Assembly: GCF_005670685.2 (NCBI RefSeq)
Contig: NZ_CP062008.1
Span: forward strand, 1,860,001 to 1,924,000
DNA length: 64,000 nt
Origin: Mycolicibacterium mucogenicum DSM 44124
GTDB taxonomy: Bacteria > Actinomycetota > Actinomycetes > Mycobacteriales > Mycobacteriaceae
Reading direction: 5' to 3'
Shown: positions 36,812-45,637 of the stretch, one piece after another
How the letters are laid out: the number at the start of each line of letters is the position of its first letter
How positions within the stretch are numbered: the stretch's first letter is position 1
Program-made: the position numbers and the translations under genes
The notes under the pieces: generated by a model
The model's input: the letters and a program-made list of their open reading frames with translations, nothing else
Databases searched by the model: none
What the model was told of the DNA's origin: nothing

Positions 36812-37628
36812 GCGGGGCGGCCGGCTCCTCAGCGTTCGGGCCGGGGTCGGGGCCGCCGGAAGTCTCGGTGCTCGAACCGGATTGGGCCTTCTCCAGCCGG
36901 CGCTGCCGGATTTCGGCCAGCACGAAGTAGCCGAGCCCGATGGGCGCGACGATGCCGAACGCGATCCACTGGATGCCGTACGACAGGAACGGGCCGGCAT
37001 CCAGGTGGGGGAGCGCGATGACCCCGAGACCGCCCGGCTGGCCCTCGACGAGCTGCAGGTATTCCGCCGTCAGCGGCACTTTGGTCAGCTGCGAAATCTG
37101 CGTCGGGGCGATCGAGTACACCTGCTGGATGCCGTCCTGCTTGAACGGTTCCTTGCCCGACATGATCGGCTCGGCGTCGCGTAGGCGCCCGGTGATCGTG
37201 ACCGTCCCCGTCGGCGGTGCGGCGAACGGCGGCACGCCCGGCCCGTCGCCCTGCTTCACGTAGCCGCGGTTCACCAGCACCGTCGGGCCACCGTCGACTG
37301 CGAACGGGGTCAGCACTTCGTAGGACGGGTCACCGTCGTCGGTCCGCAGCCGGACCAGCACCTGTGCCTCGGGGCGGTAGTGGCCCGTCGCCGTCAGCCG
37401 TCGCCACTGCGCGTCCGGGGCCGACGAATCCTGGTGCGGCAGGACCGAGATGAGGGGCGCGGGTTCGGTGTTCAGCGACGACGCGATCTGGTTGTTCTCC
37501 CGCGAGGTGCGGGTGTTCTTGCCCAGCTGCCACGGCGCGAGCACCGTGAAGCACAGGTAGGCGAACGCGATCACCACGACGAACAGGGCCAGCCACTGCG
37601 GCCGGAGCAGGAACCCGAGCCGGCGCAT
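36753..37628 (-). CDS. SURF1-family protein
   Basis: This 291-aa membrane protein has the SURF1 layout: an N-terminal helix (about 12-32, LALFVVVIAFAYLCF), a large extracytoplasmic domain (about 50-220) and a second helix (about 225-247, GIQWIAFGIVAPIGLGYF). SURF1 proteins assist heme a insertion and assembly of cytochrome c oxidase. The motif VLVNRGYV is present. The C-terminal tail is Glu/Pro-rich. ATG 37628 overlaps the ptpA stop by 1 nt (TGATG). It is convergent with, and overlaps, cobD. Confidence 0.92.
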   Translation of the reverse strand: MRRLGFLLRPQWLALFVVVIAFAYLCFTVLAPWQLGKNTRTSRENNQIASSLNTEPAPLISVLPHQDSSAPDAQWRRLTATGHYRPEAQVLVRLRTDDGDPSYEVLTPFAVDGGPTVLVNRGYVKQGDGPGVPPFAAPPTGTVTITGRLRDAEPIMSGKEPFKQDGIQQVYSIAPTQISQLTKVPLTAEYLQLVEGQPGGLGVIALPHLDAGPFLSYGIQWIAFGIVAPIGLGYFVLAEIRQRRLEKAQSGSSTETSGGPDPGPNAEEPAAPLTAEEKTEQKLADRYGRRR

Positions 37629-38116
37629 CAGTCGCCTCGCTCCGCCAGTTGCTTGTCGACCCAGTCGTGCAGGCCCGGCAGCGAGGCCTCGATCACCGCG
37701 AAGGTCTCCTCGAAATCGTCGATGCCGCCGTAGTACGGGTCTTCGACGTCGAGGGCGTGGGCGCCCGAACGCGGGTCGAACGAGCGCATCATTCGGACCC
37801 GGTCCGGGTCGGCGCCGAGGTCGCTGAGGATGCGGGTGTGGTTGCGGCCCATGGGAACGATCATGTCGGCAGACAGATGGTCGTCGTCGATGGCCGCGGC
37901 GGCGTGCGCGGTGGGGTAGCCGTGCGCGCGCAGCACCCGTTCGGCGCGGCTGTCGGCGGGGTCACCGGCGTGCCAGCCGCCGGTGCCGGCGCTGGTCACT
38001 CGGACCACGTCGGCCAGCCCGCGCTCGTTGATCTGGTGGGCGAACATCTTCTCGGCCATCGGCGACCGGCAGATGTTGCCCGAACAGATGAACGTCACGT
38101 GCACGCGGTCAGACAC
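37628..38116 (-). CDS. ptpA: Low-molecular-weight protein tyrosine phosphatase PtpA
   Basis: This is a 162-aa phosphatase. The P-loop CSGNICRS gives nucleophile Cys11 and Arg17, and the general-acid Asp lies in EDPYYGG near residue 125. In M. tuberculosis PtpA is exported into macrophages and blocks phagosome acidification; in a saprophyte the role is unknown. GTG 38116 has GGAGG about 6 nt upstream and overlaps the ptkA stop by 8 nt. The segment that in M. tuberculosis reads ALDRNH is PMGRNH here. The order ptkA-ptpA-SURF1-cobD is conserved. Confidence 0.93.
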   Translation of the reverse strand: MSDRVHVTFICSGNICRSPMAEKMFAHQINERGLADVVRVTSAGTGGWHAGDPADSRAERVLRAHGYPTAHAAAAIDDDHLSADMIVPMGRNHTRILSDLGADPDRVRMMRSFDPRSGAHALDVEDPYYGGIDDFEETFAVIEASLPGLHDWVDKQLAERGD

Positions 38117-38747
38117 CCAGCACCTCCCGTAGCTCGTCGACGGTGGCGACCCGCCGGACCGTCGAGTCGTCAGTGAAATCGCTTGCGCCGTAACCCCAGT
38201 CGACGACGACGGTGTCGATGCCGTGGTGGGCGGCACCGTGGACGTCGTGCGACCGGTCGCCGACCATGAGCACCTGTTCGGGTACCGGGGCCAGCTGGGC
38301 GAGCGCATGCGCGACGACGTCGGCCTTGGCCGACCGGGTGCCGTCCACGCTGGCGCCGGCGACGACCTCGAAGTGCTCGTCGATGCCGAAGTGCTCGACG
38401 ATGCGCCGGGCGGTCGGTTCGGCCTTCGACGTCGCGACGGCCAGGCGTACTCCCGCGGCCCGCAGGTCGGCCAGCAGGTCCTCGATGCCGTCGAACATGC
38501 GGTTCATGGACCAGCCGCGGGTGGTGTAGTCGGCGCGGTAGGCGGCGATGGCCTCGTCGGCCTTTTCGCCGAGGCCCAGCGAGCCCAGCGTCACGTGCAT
38601 CGGCGGGCCGACGATTCGTCCGGCGAGGTCACCGTCGGGAACGTCGGCGCCGACGGCGCCGAGCGCATGACGGAAGCTGGCGACGATGCCCTCGGCGGAG
38701 TCGGTCAGCGTCCCGTCGAGGTCGAATAGCACCAACTGCGGGGTCAC
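38109..38747 (-). CDS. ptkA: HAD-superfamily protein, PtkA orthologue
   Basis: This 212-aa haloacid-dehalogenase-fold protein has motif I FDLDGTLTDS (Asp9 and Asp11), the cap domain, motif II ATSK, and motif IV VGDRSHDV. By sequence alone it would be a phosphoglycolate-phosphatase-like hydrolase. Its place directly before ptpA matches Rv2232, PtkA, described as a tyrosine kinase acting on PtpA. The M. tuberculosis protein has a disordered N-terminal extension of about 80 residues, as I recall. Here GTG 38747 starts just before the core, and only about 29 more codons are open upstream. Confidence 0.85.
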   Translation of the reverse strand: MTPQLVLFDLDGTLTDSAEGIVASFRHALGAVGADVPDGDLAGRIVGPPMHVTLGSLGLGEKADEAIAAYRADYTTRGWSMNRMFDGIEDLLADLRAAGVRLAVATSKAEPTARRIVEHFGIDEHFEVVAGASVDGTRSAKADVVAHALAQLAPVPEQVLMVGDRSHDVHGAAHHGIDTVVVDWGYGASDFTDDSTVRRVATVDELREVLGV

Positions 38748-38802
38748 GGTGTCATTGTCCCTGATGTATCTGGCCGCCTGCGTCGCGCGCATCGTTTCTG
38801 CG

Positions 38803-38860
38803 CGAGAAGGACCAAATGGCTGCTGCGAGGGCACTGCGAGCGACCATTTGGTCCTTCTCG
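38803..38860. repeat. Perfect 17-bp inverted repeat in a divergent intergenic region
   Basis: CGAGAAGGACCAAATGG (38803-38819) and its exact complement (38844-38860) are 24 nt apart. Unlike the other hairpins of this window it lies between two divergent starts, ptkA (38747) and cobC (38892), so it is not placed to end either transcript. It ends 19 nt before the cobC -10 element. Confidence 0.8.
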
Positions 38861-38879
38861 GCTTCCGATACCTCTGAAC

Positions 38880-38891
38880 TAGGGTCTACGT
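38880..38891 (+). promoter_or_regulatory. Leaderless -10 of cobC
   Basis: TAGGGT at 38880-38885 fits the mycobacterial TANNNT -10. It ends 6 nt before the GTG start, so the first transcribed base is probably the G of the start codon. Confidence 0.5.
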
Positions 38892-39902
38892 GTGGAATCC
38901 AGGGCGCGCTATCACGGCGATCAGGCTGTGGCGCCCGGCATGCTCGACTTCGCGGTGAACGTCCGCGGCGCCGGCCCGCCGCAGTGGCTCGCCGACCGGC
39001 TCGCGGCCCGGCTGGCCGACCTGGGCAGCTACCCGACCTCCGCCGACGTGGCTGCGGCCCGCGCGGCCGTGGCGGCCCGGCACGGCCGTGACCTGCAGGA
39101 AGTGGCCCTGCTGGCGGGCGGCGCCGAGGGCTTTGCGCTGCTCCCGCTGCTGCGCCCGCGCCTGGCCGCGCTCATCGCGCCGTCGTTCACCGAGCCCCAG
39201 GCCGTGTTCGACGCCGCCGGCGTGCCCGTCGCGCACGTGGTCCTGGACGCGCCGTTCCGGCTGTCCCGCGCGGCGGTGCCGGCCGAGGCGGACCTCGTGG
39301 TTGTGGGCAATCCCACCAATCCGACGGGCGTCCTGCACCGCCGCGACGAGATTCTGGCGCTGCGGGCGCCGGGTCGCATCGTGGTCGTCGACGAGGCCTT
39401 CGCCGACGCGGTCCCGGGTGAACCGGAGTCGCTGGCCGGGCGGTCACTGCCCGACGTCGTGGTGCTGCGCAGCCTGACCAAGACGTGGTCGCTGGCCGGG
39501 CTGCGGGTCGGCTACGCGCTGGGCGCCCCCGAGGTGCTGGCGCGGCTGACGGCGCAGCGGCCGCACTGGCCGCTGGGGACGCTGCAGTTGGAGGCGTTGA
39601 CGGCGTGCAGCGCGCCGGCCGCGGTCGCCGAGGCCGAGGCCGGGGCGCGCCGGCTGGCCGCACTGCGGGCCGAGATGGCGGCGGGTCTGACGGCAGCCGG
39701 TTTCCCGGTTGCCGACGGCGTCGCCCCCTTTGTGCTGTTCTCGGTGCCTGACGCCGAGCTGGCCCGGAAGCACCTGGCGGAGAAGGGGATTGCGGTGCGC
39801 CGCTGCGACACGTTCGTCGGGCTGCCCGGCGGCTACCTGCGCGCGGCGGTCCGGCCGGAATGGCCGGTCCTGGTCGAGGCCCTACAGGAGGTGCTCTGGT
39901 GA
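38892..39902 (+). CDS. cobC: CobC-type PLP aminotransferase/decarboxylase
   Basis: This 336-aa fold-type I PLP enzyme is related to histidinol-phosphate aminotransferase and to L-threonine-phosphate decarboxylase, which makes the aminopropanol linker of cobalamin. The PLP Lys is in [23 protein letters not shown] and VVDEAFAD bind the cofactor. The protein opens with [19 protein letters not shown], as in Rv2231c. The GTG start is leaderless by the -10 seen upstream. Its stop overlaps the Nif3-like start by 4 nt. Decarboxylase and transaminase activity cannot be told apart from sequence. Confidence 0.88.
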   Translation: MESRARYHGDQAVAPGMLDFAVNVRGAGPPQWLADRLAARLADLGSYPTSADVAAARAAVAARHGRDLQEVALLAGGAEGFALLPLLRPRLAALIAPSFTEPQAVFDAAGVPVAHVVLDAPFRLSRAAVPAEADLVVVGNPTNPTGVLHRRDEILALRAPGRIVVVDEAFADAVPGEPESLAGRSLPDVVVLRSLTKTWSLAGLRVGYALGAPEVLARLTAQRPHWPLGTLQLEALTACSAPAAVAEAEAGARRLAALRAEMAAGLTAAGFPVADGVAPFVLFSVPDAELARKHLAEKGIAVRRCDTFVGLPGGYLRAAVRPEWPVLVEALQEVLW

Positions 39903-41023
39903 GTGTGCCGTTGCGTGACGTCATCGCCGCGCTGGATCGCGCGTACCCGCCGGCCCTGGCGCACAGCTGGGACTCGGTGGGCCTGGTGTGTGGCGACCCG
40001 GCCGAGGCCGTGGAGTCGGTGACCGTGGCGGTCGACGCCACCGCGGCCGTCGCGGCATCGGTGCCCGACGGCGGACTGCTGCTGGCGCACCACCCGTTGC
40101 TGCTGCGCGGTGTCGACACTGTGGCCGCCGACACCGGCAAGGGTGCTCTGATCCACTCGCTGATCCGCCGCGGCGCGGCGCTGTTCAGCGCGCACACCAA
40201 CGCCGATGCGGCCGCGCCCGGGGTGTCGGATGCCCTGGCCGAGGCGCTGGGCCTGCAGGTCGACGGTGTGCTCGACCCCGCCGAGGCGCGCGCTGACCTG
40301 GACAAATGGGTCGTGTTCGTGCCGCACGTGAACGCCGATGCGGTCCGGGATGCGATGTTCGCCGCCGGTGGCGGCCAGATCGGCGACTACTCGCACTGCA
40401 GCTGGGCGACCATGGGCGTGGGCCAGTTCCTGCCGCACGAGGGTGCGTCGCCGACCATCGGCATGGTCGGCGCCATCGAGCAGGTCGCCGAGGATCGCGT
40501 CGAGGTGATCGCGCCGTCGCGGCTGCGGCGGGCGGTGCTGACGGCGATGCGCGCGGCGCACCCCTACGAGGAACCTGCATTCGACGTGCTCACGTTGGCG
40601 CCGCTGCCGTCGGACGTGGGGATCGGGCGCATCTGTTCGCTGCCGGAGCCGGAACCGTTGTCGGCCTTCGCTTCCCGTGTCGCGCGCGGTCTGCCCACCA
40701 CATCGTGGGGGGTACGGGCATCGGGTGATCCCGACGCGCTGGTGTCACGTGTCGCGGTCTGCGGCGGCGCGGGCGACTCGCTGTTGGGCGCGGTGACGCG
40801 GTCGGGCGTCGACGTCTACGTGACCTCCGATCTGCGGCATCATCCGGCCGACGAGCACCGCCGCGCATCGGACGTGGCGCTGGTCGATGTGGCGCATTGG
40901 GCGAGTGAATTTCCGTGGTGCGAGCAGGCCGCCGGGGTCTTGCGTGCACAATTCGGTGATGCGTTGCCGGTGCGGGTCAGCCAGATCCGTACCGACCCCT
41001 GGAACGTCGAGATAACCTGCTGA
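39899..41023 (+). CDS. Nif3-like dinuclear metal-centre protein
   Basis: This 374-aa NIF3/DUF34 protein forms toroidal hexamers with a two-metal site. Metal ligands are visible as [19 protein letters not shown] (both in the N-terminal half) and the C-terminal [10 protein letters not shown] middle insertion domain of about 100 residues ([21 protein letters not shown]) is the PII/CutA-like insert common in bacteria. The family is linked to cofactor or nucleotide metabolism and no reaction is certain. GTG 39899 overlaps the cobC stop (GTGA). The homologue in M. tuberculosis is Rv2230c. Confidence 0.92.
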   Translation: MSVPLRDVIAALDRAYPPALAHSWDSVGLVCGDPAEAVESVTVAVDATAAVAASVPDGGLLLAHHPLLLRGVDTVAADTGKGALIHSLIRRGAALFSAHTNADAAAPGVSDALAEALGLQVDGVLDPAEARADLDKWVVFVPHVNADAVRDAMFAAGGGQIGDYSHCSWATMGVGQFLPHEGASPTIGMVGAIEQVAEDRVEVIAPSRLRRAVLTAMRAAHPYEEPAFDVLTLAPLPSDVGIGRICSLPEPEPLSAFASRVARGLPTTSWGVRASGDPDALVSRVAVCGGAGDSLLGAVTRSGVDVYVTSDLRHHPADEHRRASDVALVDVAHWASEFPWCEQAAGVLRAQFGDALPVRVSQIRTDPWNVEITC

Positions 41024-41034
41024 GAGACGTGAAG

Positions 41035-41787
41035 ATGAAAGCTGAAGTGTCGCAACAACGTTTGCTGCTCGAGGTGGCCGAAGTGGACGCCGCGCTGACC
41101 CGCCTGACGCACCGGTCGACGCACCTGGTCGAGCAGCAGCGCTTCGACGCCGTGCAGGCCGAGCACCGCGAGGCCAACGATCGGTTGGCGGCGCTGAGCA
41201 TCGCCGTCGAGGATTTGGACGCGCAGATCGCCAAGTTCGAGTCCGAGATCGACGCGGTGCGCCAGCGTGAGGCCCGCGACCAGCAGCTGATGGACAGTGG
41301 CTCGGTCGGCGCCAAGCAGGTGGCCGAACTGCAGCACGAGCTGGAGACGCTGCAGCGCCGGCAGGCCGCGCTGGAGGAGCAGCAGCTGGAGATCATGGAA
41401 CGTCGCGAAGAGCTGCAGGTCGAGCAGAACGAGGAGCTGGCCCTGATCGACGCGCTGCAGGGCGACCTGACCTCGGCGCAGGTCGAGCGCGACCAGGCGC
41501 TGGTGTCCATCGACGAGCAGCGGAAGGTGGCGGCCGACCGCCGCAAGGCGCTGCTGGACTCGGTGGCCCCGGAACTGGCCGAGATGTACGAGAAGCAGCG
41601 CAAGCTGGGCGGCCCCGGCGCGGGGCTGCTGCAGGGCAGCCGCTGTGGCGCCTGCCGCATCGACCTGGATCGTGGTGAGCTGTCCCGCGTTTCGGCGGCC
41701 GCTCCCGACGACGTGCTGCGCTGCCCCGAGTGCGGGGCGATCCTGGTGCGGGTCAAGGACTTCCGTGCGGGAGAAACCGGTCTGTGA
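41035..41787 (+). CDS. Coiled-coil zinc-ribbon protein
   Basis: This 250-aa protein is the counterpart of Rv2229c. Residues 5-175 are a long Gln/Glu/Leu-rich coiled coil, and the C-terminus is a C4 zinc ribbon (CGACRIDLDRGEL, then CPECGAILVR). ATG 41035 is chosen; GTG 41029 is also in frame and would add two residues, but has a poorer ribosome-binding site. The family is often found with Nif3-like proteins and may bind nucleic acid, but the role is open. It is 11 nt after the Nif3-like gene and overlaps the next gene by 4 nt. Confidence 0.88.
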   Translation: MKAEVSQQRLLLEVAEVDAALTRLTHRSTHLVEQQRFDAVQAEHREANDRLAALSIAVEDLDAQIAKFESEIDAVRQREARDQQLMDSGSVGAKQVAELQHELETLQRRQAALEEQQLEIMERREELQVEQNEELALIDALQGDLTSAQVERDQALVSIDEQRKVAADRRKALLDSVAPELAEMYEKQRKLGGPGAGLLQGSRCGACRIDLDRGELSRVSAAAPDDVLRCPECGAILVRVKDFRAGETGL

Positions 41788-42884
41788 GAGTTCTGGTCGA
41801 GGCCGACGGCGGGTCGCGCGGCAACCCGGGACCCGCGGGCTATGGCGCCGTGGTGTTTTCGGCCGACCGCGCCGAGGTGCTGGCGGAGAGCAGTGCCTCC
41901 ATCGGGGTGGCGACCAACAACGTCGCCGAATACCGGGGGCTGATCGCCGGCCTGGAGGCCGCGGCGGCCCTGGACGCCGATGACGTTGCGGTGTCGATGG
42001 ATTCGAAGCTGGTGGTCGAGCAGATGTCGGGCCGCTGGCAGGTCAAGCACCCGGACCTGATCCCGTTGAACCGCGAGGCGGTGGCGCTGGCGCGGCGGTT
42101 CGCGCGGGTGAGCTACACGTGGATTCCGCGGGCGCAGAACGCGCACGCCGACCGGTTGGCCAATGAGGCCATGGACGCCGCGGCGGCGCCGGCGGTGGCG
42201 CCGACTGCTGCGGTAGCCGAACCGAAAGCCGCTGCGGCACAGCCGTCCCCACCGGGCTGGACCGGCGCCGTCGGCGCGCCGACCCGGTTCCTGCTGCTGC
42301 GGCACGGGCAGACCGAACTGTCGGTGCACCGGCGCTACTCGGGCCGGGGCAACCCGCCGCTCACCGAATTGGGTCGTGAGCAGGCCGCGGCGGCTGCGAC
42401 GTATATCGCTGGCATCGAAGGCATCTCGGCCGTGATCAGCTCGCCGCTGCAGCGCGCGCTGGATACCGCGAAGGCGGCAGCGAGCGCGCTCGGCCTCGAC
42501 GTCACCGTCGACGACGACCTCATCGAAACCGACTTCGGTGCCTGGGAAGGCCTGACGTTCCGCGAAGCGGCCGAACGGGATCCCGAGTTGCACCGCAGCT
42601 GGCTGGGGGACACCAGCGTCGCGCCGCCGGATGGGGAGAGCTTCGATACGGTGACGCACCGGATTCGCCGGGCCCGCAACCGGATCATCGCCGAGCACGG
42701 CGCGACGACGGTACTCGTGGTCTCGCATGTCACGCCGATCAAGACGATCCTGCGGCAGGCGCTCGATGCGGGGCCCGGCATCCTGTACCGCCTGCACCTG
42801 GATCTGGCGTCACTGAGCATCGCGGAGTTCTTCGGCGACGGCGGTTCCGCGGTCCGGTTGGTCAACCAGACCGCCTACCTGTAG
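41784..42884 (+). CDS. Bifunctional RNase H / acid phosphatase
   Basis: This 366-aa fusion matches Rv2228c. Residues 1-135 are RNase HI, with acidic residues in EADGGSRGNPGPAG, NNVAEYRGL and SMDSKLVVEQ. This domain removes RNA from RNA-DNA hybrids. An Ala/Pro linker (about 135-165) leads to a histidine-phosphatase domain (about 170-366) with LRHGQTELS and VSHVTPIK, the CobC/alpha-ribazole-phosphatase type. The GTG start overlaps the preceding stop (GTGA). Linking RNase H to a cobalamin-type phosphatase is a known actinobacterial arrangement. Confidence 0.93.
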   Translation: MRVLVEADGGSRGNPGPAGYGAVVFSADRAEVLAESSASIGVATNNVAEYRGLIAGLEAAAALDADDVAVSMDSKLVVEQMSGRWQVKHPDLIPLNREAVALARRFARVSYTWIPRAQNAHADRLANEAMDAAAAPAVAPTAAVAEPKAAAAQPSPPGWTGAVGAPTRFLLLRHGQTELSVHRRYSGRGNPPLTELGREQAAAAATYIAGIEGISAVISSPLQRALDTAKAAASALGLDVTVDDDLIETDFGAWEGLTFREAAERDPELHRSWLGDTSVAPPDGESFDTVTHRIRRARNRIIAEHGATTVLVVSHVTPIKTILRQALDAGPGILYRLHLDLASLSIAEFFGDGGSAVRLVNQTAYL

Positions 42885-42898
42885 GCCCCGTCTCTCGC

Positions 42899-42922
42899 CC
42901 GCCGGATCCGGTCCGGCGGTTT
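42899..42922 (+). terminator. Intrinsic terminator after the RNase H/phosphatase gene
   Basis: CCGCCGGA (42899-42906) pairs with TCCGGCGG (42912-42919) across a 5-nt loop and is followed by TTT. It starts 15 nt after the stop and ends the cobC-to-RNase-H transcript. Confidence 0.75.
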
Positions 42923-43165
42923 GCTGACTCACAGGTTTGTTGCGTCAGGACAGACCAGGGCGGGCAGCGCTCGTTTTTTCGTCGGTTGCGGACATAGGTC
43001 GAAAGCTGTCGCCCGCGCAGAATCTGCGTAGCAACATTCCGAACGGTTGTTGAATGCGCATCGATCGCAGCTGGGCAGAGCTGTCGCGTGTCCGACCCGT
43101 CTGGCCGCGCACACCGCGGAACGTGTTGGCACCAGTCCTGATTTGACCTCGAGGCAGGGGAGTGA

Positions 43166-44224
43166 ATGGCCACGCTCATCGCCGGGCACGCCGAGACGAC
43201 GACCGGGGCGGACCGCCTGCACTCGCTGGGCCGCAATCTTCACGGTCCCGGCGCCTACCACGAGCTGGACACGCAACTGGACCGCTTCCGGCGCCGCCTC
43301 GAACGCCAGCGCACTGCCGGCACCGCGACCGACGACCTGTTGGCCGGCGTCCAGCGGCTCCGCCGTGAGCTGAGCGGTCGCGCGGTGGCCCATGGTGCCG
43401 GGCGACTGAGTGCCATTCGTCATGCCGTGGACTCGTTGCGCGGCACCTCGCCGCGCGAGACCATCAAGGCCGCCATGACGCTGTTGTGCCGAGACTTCGG
43501 ATTCAGCCGGGTCATGGTCTCCACGGTCCGTGAGCACGACTGGTTGCCGCGGCACCTGCACGGCCGTGGTGCGACATCCTGTTCCTTCCACGGGTTCTCG
43601 GTGGGCGTGCCCGTCCGGCTCGAGGACGCCGAGGCAGAGGCCGCCTTGATCCGCGGGAGACACGGGGTCGTCGTATCCCGTCCGACCGCATCGGCTCGGC
43701 AGGACTACCTCGCGGCGCCGATCACCGTCGGCGGCGCGGTGATCGGGATGCTGCACGCCGATTTCCCCGAAGCACCCGGCACCACGGTCATGGATCAATT
43801 CGACCTGCTCGAGGCGTTCGCCGAATGCCTCGCTGTCGTGTACGAGCGGGCCGTTCTGGAAGAGAAGGTGTCGCAGCAGCGCATCGAGGTTGACAGGCTC
43901 TGCGCCACAATGGATCAACTCATGACGCGGCCCGGGCCGGGTGTCGCCGCTGTGTCGGCCGCGGGTGACTGTGAATCGGTGGCCCCGCCCGCGAGTGAGC
44001 CCGCCGTCCTGCCTGAATTGACCCCGCGCGAGCGGGAGGTCATGTCCTACGTGGCGACCGGCGCCACCAACCGCGACATCGCGCGCTGCCTGGACATCTC
44101 CGAAGGCACCGTCAAGTCCCATCTCAAGCGCATCGCCGAGAAGTTCGGCACCACCAACCGCGCGGCCGCCCTCGCGATGTATCTGGCCATGGACGCCGGC
44201 GTGGGGAGCGGACGGCTGCGATGA
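43166..44224 (+). CDS. GAF-LuxR transcriptional regulator (1)
   Basis: This 352-aa regulator has an N-terminal helical region (1-85), a GAF-like sensor domain (about 90-235) and a C-terminal LuxR HTH (about 275-340, LTPREREVMSYVATGATNRD then EGTVKSHLKRI). No phosphoacceptor receiver is present, so it likely binds a small ligand directly. AGGGGAG precedes ATG 43166. It overlaps the second, similar regulator by 4 nt (ATGA) and both precede the Mce operon on the same strand. Lipid or sterol sensing is a reasonable guess, not shown. Confidence 0.88.
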   Translation: MATLIAGHAETTTGADRLHSLGRNLHGPGAYHELDTQLDRFRRRLERQRTAGTATDDLLAGVQRLRRELSGRAVAHGAGRLSAIRHAVDSLRGTSPRETIKAAMTLLCRDFGFSRVMVSTVREHDWLPRHLHGRGATSCSFHGFSVGVPVRLEDAEAEAALIRGRHGVVVSRPTASARQDYLAAPITVGGAVIGMLHADFPEAPGTTVMDQFDLLEAFAECLAVVYERAVLEEKVSQQRIEVDRLCATMDQLMTRPGPGVAAVSAAGDCESVAPPASEPAVLPELTPREREVMSYVATGATNRDIARCLDISEGTVKSHLKRIAEKFGTTNRAAALAMYLAMDAGVGSGRLR

Positions 44225-45294
44225 CGCGCCGTGCGATGGTGACCAGGCTCAACCAGATCGACGGACACCTGCGCAGCGTGCTCAACCTGCCGAGAGCGGA
44301 CAAGGCGACCACTCTCGAGCAAGCCATCGCGAACTCGGCGGCAACCACTGAGGAAGTGCTCTTCGGCGACGACGGTGAGGGCATCGCACTCATGCCGGCC
44401 GTGGCGCAGCGGCTGCTGATGGCATCGTTGCAGGCGCAGGTCGAGGCGCGCCTGATCAGCGGTGACGACTCCGGTGCCACGGCGCGGTCGGTGATCGACA
44501 GCATCCGGCGGTTGAAAGCGGCGCCGACGCTGCAGGCACTCGAGCGCCAGGTGTGCACCGAGCTCTGCCACACCATCGGGTTCAGCAGCGCGGTGCTGTC
44601 GTCCATCGCTGCCGACAAGTTCATCCCTGTGACATCACACGGCACGCGCGGAACCGGAAAACCGGTGCCGCGCAGCGCCGCTGTCGCCGAACAGGACTGC
44701 GTGCGGTTCCGGCGGATCATCCACGCCGGCGGCGATGAGGCGGCGGCCAGCGAGGGGTTCTGCGAAATACTGGGCGCCGCCGACTATCTGGTCGCCCCCA
44801 TCGTCGTCGAGTCGAAAGTGGTGGCGCTGGTCCACATGTCCCGCGCGCGGGGCGCCATCGCCGATGGTGACGTCGATACGCTGGGACTGCTGCTGGCGGT
44901 GTATTCGTTCGTCTACGAGCGGCTGCTGAATTCGGCGCGGGTCGAACAACTTCGGGTATCGATCATCGGAGCCGCCGCCCGCTTGGCGGAGGAAGCCGAC
45001 CGCATCGCCGGAACCGCCGTCAGCCTGGACGCCGGCGGTGACGATGACGCGTTCGCGACGGACGCGGCGGTCGATGCCTTCACGGCGGCGTTGTCCAACC
45101 GCGAGCGTGAGGTGTTCGCCAGGATGGTGCGGGGCGACTCCAACGCGGAGATCGCCGAGGAACTGGTCGTCTCGGTGGAAACCGTCAAAACGCACGTGAA
45201 ACGCATCCTGCGCAAGATCGGCGCCGCCAATCGGTTGGAGGCGATCACGCTCTACATGGATGCCCAATCCAGATTCGGTGAACAGGCGCAATAG
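44221..45294 (+). CDS. GAF-LuxR transcriptional regulator (2)
   Basis: This 357-aa protein has the same layout as its neighbour: an N-terminal helical region, a GAF-like domain (about 100-240, SSAVLSSIAADKFIPVTSHG, YLVAPIVVESKVVALVHM) and a LuxR HTH (about 285-345, LSNREREVFARMVRGDSNAE, VETVKTHVKRILRKIG). The two share plan but only modest identity. Their coupled synthesis suggests a heteromer or an antagonistic pair. A 343-nt non-coding gap follows before the Mce permease genes. Confidence 0.88.
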   Translation: MTRRAMVTRLNQIDGHLRSVLNLPRADKATTLEQAIANSAATTEEVLFGDDGEGIALMPAVAQRLLMASLQAQVEARLISGDDSGATARSVIDSIRRLKAAPTLQALERQVCTELCHTIGFSSAVLSSIAADKFIPVTSHGTRGTGKPVPRSAAVAEQDCVRFRRIIHAGGDEAAASEGFCEILGAADYLVAPIVVESKVVALVHMSRARGAIADGDVDTLGLLLAVYSFVYERLLNSARVEQLRVSIIGAAARLAEEADRIAGTAVSLDAGGDDDAFATDAAVDAFTAALSNREREVFARMVRGDSNAEIAEELVVSVETVKTHVKRILRKIGAANRLEAITLYMDAQSRFGEQAQ

Positions 45295-45637
45295 CCGCAC
45301 ACGCTGTCTCTCCGCAGGGCGCCGGCGTGCAGCCGATTATTGCCGCAGTGGTGAATTAACAATCCGGTCGCAATTCTCGTTCGGATGCGAATTCAGCAAT
45401 CTTCTGATATGGCTTAACTGTGCTATTGCTGCGGAATTCCCATTCCGCGTATGGGGTGTGATCTGAAACACGCCTATCACCCTGATGGGGGGCAAATCAC
45501 AGCCGTGAATCCCTCCATCTAGAGGTGGTTGGCGGCTGAGCTGCATTGATAGCGTCTCCACCCATGTTGGCCGCAGCGATCGCTTATCGACCATCCGTAG
45601 TGAATTCGGCGCAACGGTTGGAAAGTGCGGGCGACAA
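45295..45637 (+). promoter_or_regulatory. Non-coding region upstream of the Mce operon
   Basis: These 343 nt contain no supported gene and are clearly richer in A+T (about 45340-45480) than the surroundings. A perfect dyad GCGGAAT (45431-45437), 4 nt, ATTCCGC (45442-45448) is the best operator candidate for the upstream LuxR proteins. A second pair of related half-sites (GCAATTC and GCGAATTC) lies about 60 nt before it. No ribosome-binding site precedes ATG 45638. Confidence 0.5.

Noticed and set aside
43031..43055. CAACA-TGTTG dyad before the first LuxR gene as its operator.
   Set aside because: Arms of only 5 bp are expected by chance at this scale; no second copy was seen near the Mce genes.
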